The notes: a model not told the origin generated them from the sequence alone. Positions 17,918 through 26,325 are shown, counted from the first letter of the stretch. The stretch: DNA of 64,000 nt from Nostocoides sp. (GCA_016716625.1 JADJVJ010000004.1:1-64000), one strand, 5' to 3'. Translations and numbers: made by a program.

Positions 17918-19765
17918 ATGACGGACGTCCCCCAGCTGTTGGGCAGCCGCTTCGAGGTCGGGCCGCTCATCGGTCGTGGCGGAATGGCCGAGGTCCACCT
18001 CGGCTTCGACACCCGCCTCGGCCGCCAGGTCGCCATCAAGATCCTGCGCACCGACCTCGCCCGCGACCCCAGTTTCCTCAGCCGGTTCCGGCGCGAAGCA
18101 CAGTCCGCTGCCGGGCTCAACCACGCCGCCATCGTCGGGGTCTACGACTCCGGGGAGGACCACGTCGTGGAGTCCGGCGGCGCCGAGGTCTCGGTGCCCT
18201 ACATCGTCATGGAGTACGTCAAGGGACGGACCCTGCGCGAGGTGCTCAACGAGCGTGGCCCGCTCTCGGCGAACGAGGCTTGCCGGATCACCGAAGGCGT
18301 CCTCGACGCGCTCTCCTACAGCCACCGGATGGGCATCGTCCACCGGGACATCAAGCCCGCCAACGTCATGATCGGTGACGACGGCGCCGTCAAGGTCATG
18401 GACTTCGGCATCGCCCGCGCCATCGCGGACGCCAACGCGACGATGACCCAGACCCAGGCCGTCATCGGCACCGCCCAATACCTCTCGCCCGAGCAGGCTC
18501 AAGGCCAGACCGTCGACGCCCGCTCCGACATCTACTCCACCGGCTGCATGCTCTATGAACTGCTCACCGGCAGACCACCGTTCATCGGAGACTCGCCGGT
18601 GGCCATCGCCTACCAGCACGTCGGCGAACCGGTCGTCGCGCCCTCGACCCTGGTCCCCGACGTCCCCCCGGACCTCGACCAGGTCATCGCGCACGCCCTG
18701 GTCAAGGACCGCAACGCCCGCTACCAGGACGCCGCGACCTTCCGCACCGACCTCACCCACGTCCGACTCGGGCGCGAGATCAGCGCCGAGGCGCTCGCCA
18801 GCGCACCCACCCCCGTCGCCCGGCCCGGTGCCGCAGCACCCACCGAGGTGTATGCCGCCGCGCCGCCGCCTCCCATCGTCACCGAGCCCACCGTGGCGAT
18901 GACCCCGGTCCGCGCCGCGGTTGCCCGACGAGACACCGAGGGGCCGCACACCGCCGCCATACCGGCCGTTGCACCCCCGGAGGAGAAGCGGCGCGGCGCG
19001 GGCGCATACATCCTGGTCGCGCTCGCCGTGCTGCTCACCCTCGCCGCGCTCGCCTTCGGCGCCATCAAGTTGCTCGACGGCAACTCCACAACCCCTCAGG
19101 TCACCGTGCCGTCAGTGGTCGACAAGCCGCAGGCGACGGCCGAGTTCGAGCTCAAGACAGCCGGATTCGTCCCCAAGGTCGAGCAGGCCGCGAACGACAC
19201 CGTGCCCAAGGGAACGGTCATCTCACAGAACCCCCAAGGCGGTCAGCAGGCCGACAAGGGTGCCGTCGTGACGATCACCGTCTCCAGTGGCAAGGACGCG
19301 GTCGTCGTGCCGGACCTCGTCGGCAAGACCGAACAGGAGGCCCGCCAACTCCTCTCCGACCTCGAACTCACCCTCGGGACGGTCACCGAAGAGGACAGCG
19401 CCGACCAGGACAAGGGCAAGATCCTCAAGAGCACCCCGGGCAAGGACGAGGAAGTCGCTCCCGGCACGGTCGTGGACGTTGTCATCGCCTCGGGCAAGGT
19501 CGCCGTCCCCAACGTGACCGGCTTCCCCGCCGCTGATGCGCTCACCGCGCTCGGGAAGGCCAAACTCACCCCCAAGGTGACCTACCAGCAGGTGGGCGCC
19601 GATCAGGTCGGCAAGGTCCTCTCGCAGAACCCCAACTCCGGATCAATCGAGGTCGGTGGGACGGTCAACCTCGTCGTCGGCATCGAGACCCCACCGACTC
19701 CGACGCCCACACCAACACCCACACCCACCCCGACGCCCACCCCGACGCCGACGCCGACGCCCTAG
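17918..19765 (+). CDS. pknB: PknB, Ser/Thr protein kinase with PASTA domains
   Basis: 615 residues. The kinase domain (about 10-275) has GRGGMAEV, the ATP lysine in VAIKIL, HRDIKPAN and MDFGIA. A juxtamembrane linker leads to one helix near 363-386 (AYILVALAVLLTLAALAFG). Outside the cell there are three PASTA domains (each with a VTVPSV/VVVPDL/VAVPNV start), which sense muropeptides. The C-terminus is a threonine-proline repeat. GAGGAG precedes the ATG. Unlike mycobacteria there is no separate pknA here. Confidence 0.94.
   Translation: MTDVPQLLGSRFEVGPLIGRGGMAEVHLGFDTRLGRQVAIKILRTDLARDPSFLSRFRREAQSAAGLNHAAIVGVYDSGEDHVVESGGAEVSVPYIVMEYVKGRTLREVLNERGPLSANEACRITEGVLDALSYSHRMGIVHRDIKPANVMIGDDGAVKVMDFGIARAIADANATMTQTQAVIGTAQYLSPEQAQGQTVDARSDIYSTGCMLYELLTGRPPFIGDSPVAIAYQHVGEPVVAPSTLVPDVPPDLDQVIAHALVKDRNARYQDAATFRTDLTHVRLGREISAEALASAPTPVARPGAAAPTEVYAAAPPPPIVTEPTVAMTPVRAAVARRDTEGPHTAAIPAVAPPEEKRRGAGAYILVALAVLLTLAALAFGAIKLLDGNSTTPQVTVPSVVDKPQATAEFELKTAGFVPKVEQAANDTVPKGTVISQNPQGGQQADKGAVVTITVSSGKDAVVVPDLVGKTEQEARQLLSDLELTLGTVTEEDSADQDKGKILKSTPGKDEEVAPGTVVDVVIASGKVAVPNVTGFPAADALTALGKAKLTPKVTYQQVGADQVGKVLSQNPNSGSIEVGGTVNLVVGIETPPTPTPTPTPTPTPTPTPTPTPTP
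19694..19764 (+). repeat. Thr-Pro codon repeat at 3' end of pknB
   Basis: A run of ACC/ACG/ACA plus CCN codons giving about a dozen consecutive Thr-Pro units, just before the TAG stop. Such slippage-prone tracts make flexible wall-spanning tails and can vary in length between strains. A similar Ser/Pro tract ends pstP (about 14930-15026). Confidence 0.75.
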
Positions 19766-19778
19766 CTGTCACCAGCCC

Positions 19779-20438
19779 TCAGGTGGCGGCGACGATGCGG
19801 GCCACGCCCGCGCTGTCGTGAACGAGCGGACTCAGCCCTCGGGATCGCTCGACCGCGCCCTCGGCCCCGCACAGGCGCAGCCAGTTGGCGAGGATCCGGT
19901 GACCCCCCTCGGTGAGCACGGACTCCGGATGGAACTGGACACCGTGCAGGGGTGCGCTGGCGTGCCGGACGGCCATGATGACGCCGGATTCGGTGTGCCC
20001 GGTCGTCACCAGCGTTCCCTCGGGCACGGTCTCGGGCGCAATGGTCAGCGAGTGGTAGCGAGTCGCGGTGAACGGCGACGGCAGCCCCTCGAGCACCCCG
20101 GTGCCGTCATGGTGGACCAGCGAGGTCTTGCCATGCAGCAGCTCCGGGGCCCGGCCGACGCGCGCCCCGACGACGACCCCGAGCGCCTGATGTCCCAGGC
20201 AGACACCGAGCATCGGGGTGTCGTGCTCCGCGCACCACGCAATCATCGCCATCGACACCCCGGCCTCCTCCGGCGTCCCCGGGCCGGGGCTGACCAGCAC
20301 GCCGTCGAAGTCGGCGGCCTGCGCCGGGGTCACCGCATCGTTGCGGACCACGGTGCACTGCGCGCCGAGTTGCTCGAGGTAGCCAACGATGGTGAACACG
20401 AACGAGTCGTAGTTGTCCACGACGAGAATCCGGGTCAT
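19779..20438 (-). CDS. pabA: Glutamine amidotransferase component II (PabA/TrpG)
   Basis: 219 residues, a class I glutamine amidotransferase. The nucleophile is in GVCLGHQALG (Cys near 81) and the His-Glu pair in QFHPESVLTEGG. It supplies ammonia to chorismate for p-aminobenzoate or anthranilate. It converges on pknB with only 13 bp between stops. The ATG overlaps the stop of the small membrane gene upstream (ATGA). PabA versus TrpG cannot be settled from this subunit alone; the place beside pknB and sortase matches the gene usually called pabA/trpG in Actinobacteria. Confidence 0.88.
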   Translation of the reverse strand: MTRILVVDNYDSFVFTIVGYLEQLGAQCTVVRNDAVTPAQAADFDGVLVSPGPGTPEEAGVSMAMIAWCAEHDTPMLGVCLGHQALGVVVGARVGRAPELLHGKTSLVHHDGTGVLEGLPSPFTATRYHSLTIAPETVPEGTLVTTGHTESGVIMAVRHASAPLHGVQFHPESVLTEGGHRILANWLRLCGAEGAVERSRGLSPLVHDSAGVARIVAAT

Positions 20439-20638
20439 CGGCGCACACTCCAGTCATCGATCGAGGTCACCAGAGCCACCGGGTCCTCCACGGTGGTCTC
20501 ATTGAACGGCATAAAGGGCGCGATCCGTGGAAACAGCCAGAGGAAACAGAACGCGATGACCGCCGCCAGCAGCAGGACACTCTGAACGACCCGCGCCCAG
20601 GCCGGACCGGGCAGGCGACGCCACAACGCGGCATACAC
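20435..20638 (-). CDS. Small conserved membrane protein between sortase and pabA
   Basis: 67 residues from a GTG at 20638. A single hydrophobic helix (VVQSVLLLAAVIAFCFLWLF) is followed by an acidic exposed tail containing PFNETTVEDP. It sits 3 bp after the sortase stop and overlaps pabA by 4 bp, so it is part of a sortase - membrane protein - pabA operon. I do not know a function; proteins of this shape are common at this locus in Actinobacteria. Confidence 0.72.
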   Translation of the reverse strand: MYAALWRRLPGPAWARVVQSVLLLAAVIAFCFLWLFPRIAPFMPFNETTVEDPVALVTSIDDWSVRR

Positions 20639-20641
20639 CGG

Positions 20642-21340
20642 TCAGCTCACCGCACCTTCGGGAACGGCCCAGTAGGCGCCATCGAGCCCGCCCTTGCGCG
20701 GTGCCGTCGTGACCAGGGTGCCGTGGACGACATACCGTTGCGCCGCACTGAACTTCGGGTGACAAGAAGTGAGCGTAATCATCGGCGTGGTCGGAGTGCG
20801 GCCGGGCTGGTCCGGGACGGGTGCGACGACCTCGACCGCTGTCGGGGCGACGATGTCGTGGCTGGTGACCTCGTAGACGAAGTAGGTCGTGGCCGTTTCG
20901 ATGATGAGCCGGTCGCCGTCTTGCAGCCGGTCGATGTTGTGGAAGGGCCGCCCATAGGTGGTTCGGTGCCCGGCGAGGGAGAAGTTGCCGACCTTGCCCG
21001 GCCCGACGGTCTTCTCGTAGTGGCCGATACCGCGGGTGAGTGGGTACCACTTCGTGCCCTGGACGATGGGCCGGCGCCATTCCTTGCCGAACCGGGGGAC
21101 GTACATGACCGCGAAGACGCCGTCCTTGCCGATGGTGACCGGTATGCCGTTGGGGTCGAGGGGAGGAGGCGGGGTCTTGGGGTCCTCGATGAGCCCGAGA
21201 AAGTTCTCCACGCTCTCGCTCGCCTTGGCGTTGGACTCGACGTCGGTCCACCACAGCTGCCAGGACGCAAAGAGCAGCAAGAAGCAACCCGCGGTGATGA
21301 GCAGTTCACCGGCAGTGCGGCGCACGGCGTACACGGTCAC
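20642..21340 (-). CDS. Class E sortase
   Basis: 232 residues: an N-terminal anchor (LLITAGCFLLLFASWQLWW) and a sortase beta-barrel with catalytic His in SLAGHRTTYG, Cys in LTSCHPKFSA and Arg in AQRYVVHG. Class E sortases anchor proteins with LAxTG signals to the wall. No obvious LAxTG substrate is encoded beside it. Its position near pknB/crgA is typical of Actinobacteria. Confidence 0.9.
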   Translation of the reverse strand: MTVYAVRRTAGELLITAGCFLLLFASWQLWWTDVESNAKASESVENFLGLIEDPKTPPPPLDPNGIPVTIGKDGVFAVMYVPRFGKEWRRPIVQGTKWYPLTRGIGHYEKTVGPGKVGNFSLAGHRTTYGRPFHNIDRLQDGDRLIIETATTYFVYEVTSHDIVAPTAVEVVAPVPDQPGRTPTTPMITLTSCHPKFSAAQRYVVHGTLVTTAPRKGGLDGAYWAVPEGAVS

Positions 21341-21401
21341 ACGACAAGCCTCTCACGGCCGATGTGCGCCGGCAGCCTGCGGGCAGCCTGGCGGGCAGCG
21401 C

Positions 21402-22151
21402 TCAGAGCGGAACCCGGGCATGCGCGGGAACGATGCTGCCGGAGTATGCCGGGAAGCTCGCCTCGCCGACGCGGGCCACCTCGTAGCCGAGTCCGACGGC
21501 CTGGACATACTCCTGGTAGATCGCAATGACCGGGTCGCGGTCGAGGGCCGCGGTGAGGGCATCCTGGTCGCCGATCGCGGTGATGACGTAGGGCGGGGAG
21601 TACACCCTGCCCTGCAGGATGAGGGTGTTGCCGACGCAGCGGACCGCGCTCGTGGAGATGACCCGCTGGTCCTGCAGGAGCATGGCCTCAGCCCCGCCGA
21701 GCCACAAGGCGTTGACGACGGCCTGGACGTCCTGCTGGTGCACGATGATGTCGTCGAGACTGCGCCCCGGGGGGAGATTGCCGGGGTCGAGGGTGGAGTC
21801 ACGCAGAGTGACTCGGACGGCCGGGCCCTTGACCGGGACCCGTCCCGCGGCCAGCGCGATGACATCTCCGCGGGCCTTGAGCTCCTTGACCGCGTCGCTG
21901 CCCGGAGCTGCGGCCCGGGTGAGCGCCTCGACTTCCGCGCGGAGCGCGTCCACCTGCTGGGCCACGGTCCGGTTGCGGTTGGCACCCTCCCGGATGAGGT
22001 CGGGCAGTCCGGTCACGGTCGAGCGGAGATCGGCGCCTTGGGAAGCCCGGATGCTCGAGGAAAACAGCACCCCGGCGAGCAGCGCGGCGAGCGGGACCAG
22101 CCACGGCCAGAGCGAGCGTCGCTTCCGCTCGCTCGCATGCTGACCTGGCAT
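21402..22151 (-). CDS. DUF881 family membrane-anchored protein
   Basis: 249 residues: a basic N-terminus, one transmembrane segment (LWPWLVPLAALLAGVLFSSS), a coiled-coil stretch (about 60-95) and the DUF881 domain with VPVKGPAVRVTLRDS and ALWLGGAEAMLLQDQRV. Homologues form a conserved pair with crgA in Actinobacteria; the fold resembles a peptidoglycan-associated YlxW-type domain, but the function is not established. It is divergent from crgA with a 106-bp shared upstream region. Confidence 0.88.
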   Translation of the reverse strand: MPGQHASERKRRSLWPWLVPLAALLAGVLFSSSIRASQGADLRSTVTGLPDLIREGANRNRTVAQQVDALRAEVEALTRAAAPGSDAVKELKARGDVIALAAGRVPVKGPAVRVTLRDSTLDPGNLPPGRSLDDIIVHQQDVQAVVNALWLGGAEAMLLQDQRVISTSAVRCVGNTLILQGRVYSPPYVITAIGDQDALTAALDRDPVIAIYQEYVQAVGLGYEVARVGEASFPAYSGSIVPAHARVPL

Positions 22152-22257
22152 AGCGTCTAGGCTAAGCGAACACGCCGTGTCCCCGGCACCGACGGCCCTT
22201 CGCCGGCCGCCGAGACGCAGCCTTCCGCAGTTCGCCGACGTTCAGGAGAGTGACCTC

Positions 22258-22512
22258 GTGCCCGAGTCCAAGGGCCGCGACAAGCCGGCATACACCCCGC
22301 CGCCGCGCGCGGCACAGAAGGTCGACGCCCCCAACGCGCGGTGGTTCGCCCCCGTCATGGTCGGCCTCATGGTGCTCGGGCTGCTTTGGGTCGTGACGTA
22401 CTACCTCTCCGGGATCCACCAGTTCCCCATCCCGGCGCTCGGCGTGGTGAACCTGTTCATCGGGTTCGGGCTCATGCTCGCGGGGTTCATCATGACGACC
22501 CGCTGGCGCTGA
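22258..22512 (+). CDS. crgA: CrgA, cell-division protein
   Basis: 84 residues with two transmembrane helices (VMVGLMVLGLLWVVTYY and LGVVNLFIGFGLMLAGFIM) and the PESKGRDKPAYTPPPR start that marks the family. CrgA recruits FtsI and other proteins to the septum in mycobacteria and inhibits FtsZ ring growth in Streptomyces. The GTG at 22258 with AGGAGAG upstream is the start; the frame is open further upstream but without family sequence. Confidence 0.92.
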   Translation: MPESKGRDKPAYTPPPRAAQKVDAPNARWFAPVMVGLMVLGLLWVVTYYLSGIHQFPIPALGVVNLFIGFGLMLAGFIMTTRWR

Positions 22513-22541
22513 GCCTTAGGTTTCGACTTACACGCGTGTGA

Positions 22542-22573
22542 TTATCCCCAGTGTTGATAACACCTGTGGATAA
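22542..22573. promoter_or_regulatory. Cluster of three DnaA boxes between convergent genes
   Basis: TTATCCCCA (22542-22550, one mismatch), TGTTGATAA (22552-22560, reverse box with one mismatch) and TGTGGATAA (22565-22573, perfect reverse box) fall within 32 bp. The 99-bp spacer lies between the converging crgA and rhomboid genes, so no promoter is needed there. It may titrate DnaA, help a secondary initiation structure, or be a relic. Function is inferred; the sequence match is direct. Confidence 0.55.
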
Positions 22574-22611
22574 CTCGTATGGCGTGATCTACAGCTCGGC
22601 CAGGGCTGGGT

Positions 22612-23559
22612 CTAGAGCGTGAGGTAGCGGGCGAGCGCAAGCCCGACCAGGACGGCCGTCACGGCGAGGATTCCGGCCCAATGCACCGCCCAGGACGCTG
22701 CCGCCGCAGCCGGGGCCGTAGGCGAGCGGCGGCCGCCGAGGAAGCCGACGATCCACCCGATCGCGGCTCCGGTGACCAGTCCGCCGAGGTGGGCCTGCCA
22801 GGCGATACCCGGGATGACGAACCCGAGGACCGCGTTGGCGAGGATGATGATGGTGACCCCGCTGGTCGAGCGGCCGAGTCGACGCTGGAGCACGAGCAGG
22901 GCTCCGAACAGCCCGAAGACCGCTCCGGAAGCCCCGACCGCTCCGGTCCACCACTGCCCGCCGCCGGTGGCTTGTGCCTCGGCGATGGTCATCGGTGTGG
23001 CGAGCAGGAGATAGCCGACGGACCCGCCGAGAGCGCTGACGAGGTAGAGCGCCGCGAACCGGGCCCGGCCGAGCAGGTCCTCGAGGTAACCGCCGAGGAC
23101 CCACACGGCATACAGGTTGAACGCGATGTGCATGACGAGCGAGGTGCTGTGCGCAAACGCCGAGGTGAGGAACCGCCACGGCTCGTCGAAGGCCAGCGCC
23201 GGCACGAAGGCAAGGCGCGAGGTGAGCCCGGGGACGGCCCACTGGAGCACATAGACGGCGATGCAGGCCGCGATGAGAGTCATCGAGACCAGTGGGCGAC
23301 CGCCGGTGGGGGTGCCCCCGAAGACGGTCGTCGCCTTCCGCTGCGTCGCGGCGGCCTCACGGACGCAGTCGACACAGTGGATGCCGACCGCGGCCGGCCG
23401 CTGGCAGGCCGGGCACGCGGGTCGGCGACACCGCTGGCAGGAGACGTAGGAGATCTCGCTCGGGTGGCGAGGGCAGACCGGTGCAGGGGCCGGTGCGGCA
23501 GGCTCGCCGCCGCTGCCGCCCGCGATCGGGTTCTCGCTACCGCTCGGGCTTTCGCTCAT
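22612..23559 (-). CDS. Rhomboid family intramembrane serine protease
   Basis: 315 residues. The N-terminal cytosolic part has a zinc-ribbon/B-box-like cluster (CPRHP, CQRC, CPAC, CVDC, about residues 29-70). Six or so helices follow with the catalytic Ser in GASGAVFG and His in QAHLGGLVTG, plus the conserved HIAFNLYA motif. It cleaves membrane proteins within the bilayer. It lies 10 bp after ppiA in the same direction. The same order (ppiA, rhomboid, crgA) is found in mycobacteria. Confidence 0.91.
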   Translation of the reverse strand: MSESPSGSENPIAGGSGGEPAAPAPAPVCPRHPSEISYVSCQRCRRPACPACQRPAAVGIHCVDCVREAAATQRKATTVFGGTPTGGRPLVSMTLIAACIAVYVLQWAVPGLTSRLAFVPALAFDEPWRFLTSAFAHSTSLVMHIAFNLYAVWVLGGYLEDLLGRARFAALYLVSALGGSVGYLLLATPMTIAEAQATGGGQWWTGAVGASGAVFGLFGALLVLQRRLGRSTSGVTIIILANAVLGFVIPGIAWQAHLGGLVTGAAIGWIVGFLGGRRSPTAPAAAAASWAVHWAGILAVTAVLVGLALARYLTL

Positions 23560-23569
23560 CGGCGAAGGG

Positions 23570-24088
23570 TCAGTCCTCGATCTCGACGCGCTCGATGACG
23601 ACGTCCTCGACCGGCTTGTCCATGGATCCGGTGCGGACGCCGGCGATGGCGTCGACGACCTCGCGGCTCGGCTGGTCGGCGACCTCGCCGAAGATCGTGT
23701 GCTTGCCGTTGAGCCAGGTCGTGGGGGCCACGGTGACGAAGAACTGGCTGCCGTTGGTGCCGCGGCCCATCCGCTTACCGGCGTTGGCCATGGCGAGCAG
23801 ATAGGGGCGGTCGAACTGCTTGTCCGGGTGGATCTCGTCGTCGAAGGCGTAGCCCGGGCCACCGGTGCCGCGGCCGAGCGGGCAGCCGCCCTGGATCATG
23901 AAGCCGGGGATGATCCGGTGGAAGATGAGCCCGTCAAAGAAGGGCGTGGGGTTGCTGCGGCCAGCGTCGTCGCGGTAGTCCTGCTCGCCCTTGGCGAGGC
24001 CGACGAAGCTCTTGACGGTCTTCGGGGCGTGGTCCGGGAAGAGCTCGATGACGATGGGGCCGTGGTTGGTGTGGAGGGTTGCCTTCAT
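23570..24088 (-). CDS. ppiA: Peptidyl-prolyl cis-trans isomerase, cyclophilin type
   Basis: 172 residues; cyclophilin with FDGLIFHRIIPGFMIQGG, the NGSQFFVT substrate loop and WLNGKHTIFGEV. The ATG at 24088 (MKATLHTNHG) is chosen; the frame is open upstream but without family sequence. It lacks a signal peptide, so it is cytoplasmic. A large palindrome lies upstream at 24219-24246. Confidence 0.93.
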   Translation of the reverse strand: MKATLHTNHGPIVIELFPDHAPKTVKSFVGLAKGEQDYRDDAGRSNPTPFFDGLIFHRIIPGFMIQGGCPLGRGTGGPGYAFDDEIHPDKQFDRPYLLAMANAGKRMGRGTNGSQFFVTVAPTTWLNGKHTIFGEVADQPSREVVDAIAGVRTGSMDKPVEDVVIERVEIED

Positions 24089-24218
24089 GCGGGCAAGTCT
24101 CTCATGTGCGCCGCGCCCCGCCCCGCCCCGCCTCGCGCCCGTTGCCCCTCTGTGGCTCACCGAACCTCTGCTAGCGGACCTTGGCTTCACAGGCACATGA
24201 TGCATCGTTCGGTCCTGA

Positions 24219-24246
24219 AACTAACCCCTGCTAGCAGAGGTTAGTT
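24219..24246. repeat. 28-nt palindrome with distal half-site upstream of ppiA
   Basis: AACTAACCCCTGCT, then AGCAGAGGTTAGTT, is a 28-nt inverted repeat with one mismatched pair. A matching half, CCTCTGCTAGC, occurs 53 bp away at 24166-24176. It lies between ppiA and the alanine-rich gene, 31 bp downstream of that gene's stop and about 130 bp before the ppiA start. A paired operator for an unknown regulator is more likely than a terminator because the centre has no loop (CTAG). Confidence 0.5.
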
Positions 24247-24277
24247 CCGGGGGCGGAGGGGGTTGGCGTATGCCGGG

Positions 24278-24991
24278 TCAGGCCTTGGCGTCGTCCGCGG
24301 CGTCCTTGGCGTCCTCGACCGCGTTCTCGGCACGGTCCTTGGCCTCGACCGCGTTCTCGGCACGGTCCTGGGCCTGCTCGACCGACTCCTCGACCGACTC
24401 CTCGACGCCCTCCCCGGCAGCCTCAGCCGTCGCGGCGGCCTCGTCAGCGACGTCCGCGACCGTGTCCTTGATCTCCTCGATTTTGTCCGCGGCCGCCTCG
24501 GCAGCATCCGATGCGCTCTCCGTGACCGACGCGACGGCATCGCGCACGGGAGTCGCGGTCGGCGTCGAGCTGGCCGTCGCCCACGGGTCGGGCTTGGCGG
24601 CCGACTTCTTGTACGCGTACGCCGCCGCACCCGCGGCCGCCGCCCCGAGGATCAGGAGCCACCGCCCCATTCCGCGCTTGCGGACCGTGGGCTTGGCGGT
24701 GGCCTCACCCTTCATGACCGCAAGGGCCTCCGGAGCCCGCTCGGCAGCGGTCTGCGCGGCGGTGACCGAGGCGTCCGCTGCGTGCTTGGCCTTGGCCCGA
24801 GCCGCGGCGCTGGCCGTGACGATCGCCGACACCGCCTTGACCAGGTGCGGAATGAGGGACTGCTTGAGGTCGGACGCCTTGGCCTGCACGTTCGCGGCCT
24901 TCGTGGTCGCCGAGTCGACAGCCGCGGCGGCGCTCTCGACGATGGGGCTCGCCGCGTCGGGGAGGGTGTCCTTGCGGTGCTTACTGAACAT
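24278..24991 (-). CDS. Alanine-rich membrane-anchored protein of unknown function
   Basis: 237 residues. An N-terminal alanine/lysine-rich helical part (about 1-105) and one transmembrane helix (WLLILGAAAAGAAAYAY, about 110-126) are followed by an acidic helical C-terminus with repeats such as AENAVEAKDRAENAVEDAKD. The composition recalls apolipoprotein-like coiled coils and lipid-droplet or stress proteins. The C-terminal unit is duplicated in the DNA (about 24315-24371). I assign no function. Confidence 0.7.
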   Translation of the reverse strand: MFSKHRKDTLPDAASPIVESAAAAVDSATTKAANVQAKASDLKQSLIPHLVKAVSAIVTASAAARAKAKHAADASVTAAQTAAERAPEALAVMKGEATAKPTVRKRGMGRWLLILGAAAAGAAAYAYKKSAAKPDPWATASSTPTATPVRDAVASVTESASDAAEAAADKIEEIKDTVADVADEAAATAEAAGEGVEESVEESVEQAQDRAENAVEAKDRAENAVEDAKDAADDAKA

Positions 24992-25061
24992 CGGTCGTCC
25001 TCTCGTATGCCGTGTGCGCGGCCCAGTAGGTCTGGCCCTATCCTGGCACCGTTTCGCCGGT

Positions 25062-25997
25062 TCAGCCCACCTCGGAGTGATCCGCGTTCGCGGGACTCGA
25101 CGGCATACGGGCTTCTCGACGCGAGGCTCGCAGGCTCGCGATGACGGTGACGGCGAGGACGGCGACGATGACGCCGAGGGAGGCCAGCGTCGGGATCTCC
25201 GGCACCTGCGGCCAGACACCGTGGGCCCAGTGGAGCACGAGCTTGACCCCGATGAAGGCGAGGATGACGCCCAGCCCGTGGCCGAGGTAGACCAGCGCCG
25301 CGAGGGCCCCTTCGATGACGAAGTAGAGGGCACGCAGGCCGAGGAGCGCGAAGGCATTGGTCGCGAAGACGAGGTAGGGGTCTTCGGTGATGCCGTAGAC
25401 CGCGGGGACGGAGTCGATGGCGAAGACGATGTCGGTGACGAGGATGGCCGCGATCACCAGGGCCATGGGGGTGAGGGCGCGGCGACCCTTGTCGAGCACG
25501 GTCATGCGGGTGCCGTGATAGTCGTCGACGACCGGCCAGAACCGCCGCAGGAAGGCCACCGAGCGGAGGTTGGCGACGTCCACGGTGTGGTCGCGGTGGG
25601 CGAGGGCGTCGCGGATCACCTTGACCGCGGTGACGAGCAGGATCGCGCCGAAGAGCAGGAACGCCCAGGAGAAGCTCGCGATGAGCTGGGCACCCAGAGC
25701 GATGAAGATGCCGCGCAGGATGAGCGCCCCGGCGACCCCGATGAGGAGCACCCGCTGCTGGAGTTCCCGGGGTACGGCGAACGCGGTGAGGAGCAGCAGG
25801 AAGATGAAGAGATTGTCCACGGAGAGGGACTTCTCCACGAGGTACCCCGTGTAGTACTCGACTCCCGTCGTGCTCCCGTGGGCCTGCCACACCCAGACGC
25901 CGAAGGCGACCGGGATGGCGATGTAGAACGCCGACCACGACAGGGCCTCCCTGAGGGAGACCTCGTGCGGTTTGCGGGTGACCAGGAAGTCGAGCAC
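25062..25997 (-). CDS. TerC/Alx family integral membrane transporter (probable Mn2+ exporter)
   Basis: 311 residues from the GTG at 25997, with seven hydrophobic helices. The TerC motifs VEKSLSVDNLFIF and TDIVFAIDSVPA carry the conserved aspartates, and ATNAFALLGLRALYF follows. Alx/TerC proteins export manganese or protect calcium/manganese-dependent exoenzymes. The frame is open about 130 bp further and encodes a plausible first helix (PALWAGTIGAIIALLVLDFL) that the GTG start would truncate, but no ATG or GTG is in frame there, so a rare start (CTG 26060) or a frameshift is likely. A yybP-ykoY-like leader precedes it. Confidence 0.86.
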   Translation of the reverse strand: MLDFLVTRKPHEVSLREALSWSAFYIAIPVAFGVWVWQAHGSTTGVEYYTGYLVEKSLSVDNLFIFLLLLTAFAVPRELQQRVLLIGVAGALILRGIFIALGAQLIASFSWAFLLFGAILLVTAVKVIRDALAHRDHTVDVANLRSVAFLRRFWPVVDDYHGTRMTVLDKGRRALTPMALVIAAILVTDIVFAIDSVPAVYGITEDPYLVFATNAFALLGLRALYFVIEGALAALVYLGHGLGVILAFIGVKLVLHWAHGVWPQVPEIPTLASLGVIVAVLAVTVIASLRASRREARMPSSPANADHSEVG

Positions 25998-26099
25998 GAG
26001 CAGGGCGATGATTGCGCCGATCGTGCCGGCCCACAGGGCCGGGGTGCCGATCGTTTCCAGGGGCGCAGAGAGTATGGCGTTGGGCCTGTCATCCTCAGG

Positions 26100-26217
26100 A
26101 CGTGGGGTGTCGCTGAGGTCTCCTTCGCCGCCTGCTCATATCTGCGGGCGACCCCGTCCCGAGAGCGTCATGGGACGCTCGGACTGACCGGTACGGGTCT
26201 GGGAAGTACTCCCCTCG
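26100..26217 (-). ncRNA. Probable yybP-ykoY (Mn2+) riboswitch
   Basis: On the minus strand, just before terC, GAGGGGAGTACTTCCC (around 26217-26202) and GGAGACCTCAG (26123-26113) match the two most conserved blocks of the yybP-ykoY class: the GGGGAGUA 5' segment and the GAGACCU 3' segment. A GC-rich stem fills the middle. This class binds manganese and turns on TerC/Alx and other exporters. The placement upstream of a TerC gene supports it. A covariance search would settle it. Confidence 0.7.
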
Positions 26218-26325
26218 TGCGGTGATGCTAGCGCAGCCGAGCCGAATTACACAACATCACCGTGGGGTAATTGGACGGTTCGACGGTTGGCCGCCTTCTC
26301 GGGGTGACGCCCCCCGAGCATTCCG

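Noticed and set aside
22552..22573. The chromosomal origin itself
   Set aside because: Too few boxes, no AT-rich unwinding region and no dnaA or dnaN next to it.
24270..26225. A 650-codon open frame on the plus strand opposite the alanine-rich gene and terC
   Set aside because: Low-complexity translation (Ala/Ser runs, then Asp/Glu runs) typical of antisense frames in 70% GC DNA; real genes with motifs lie on the other strand.
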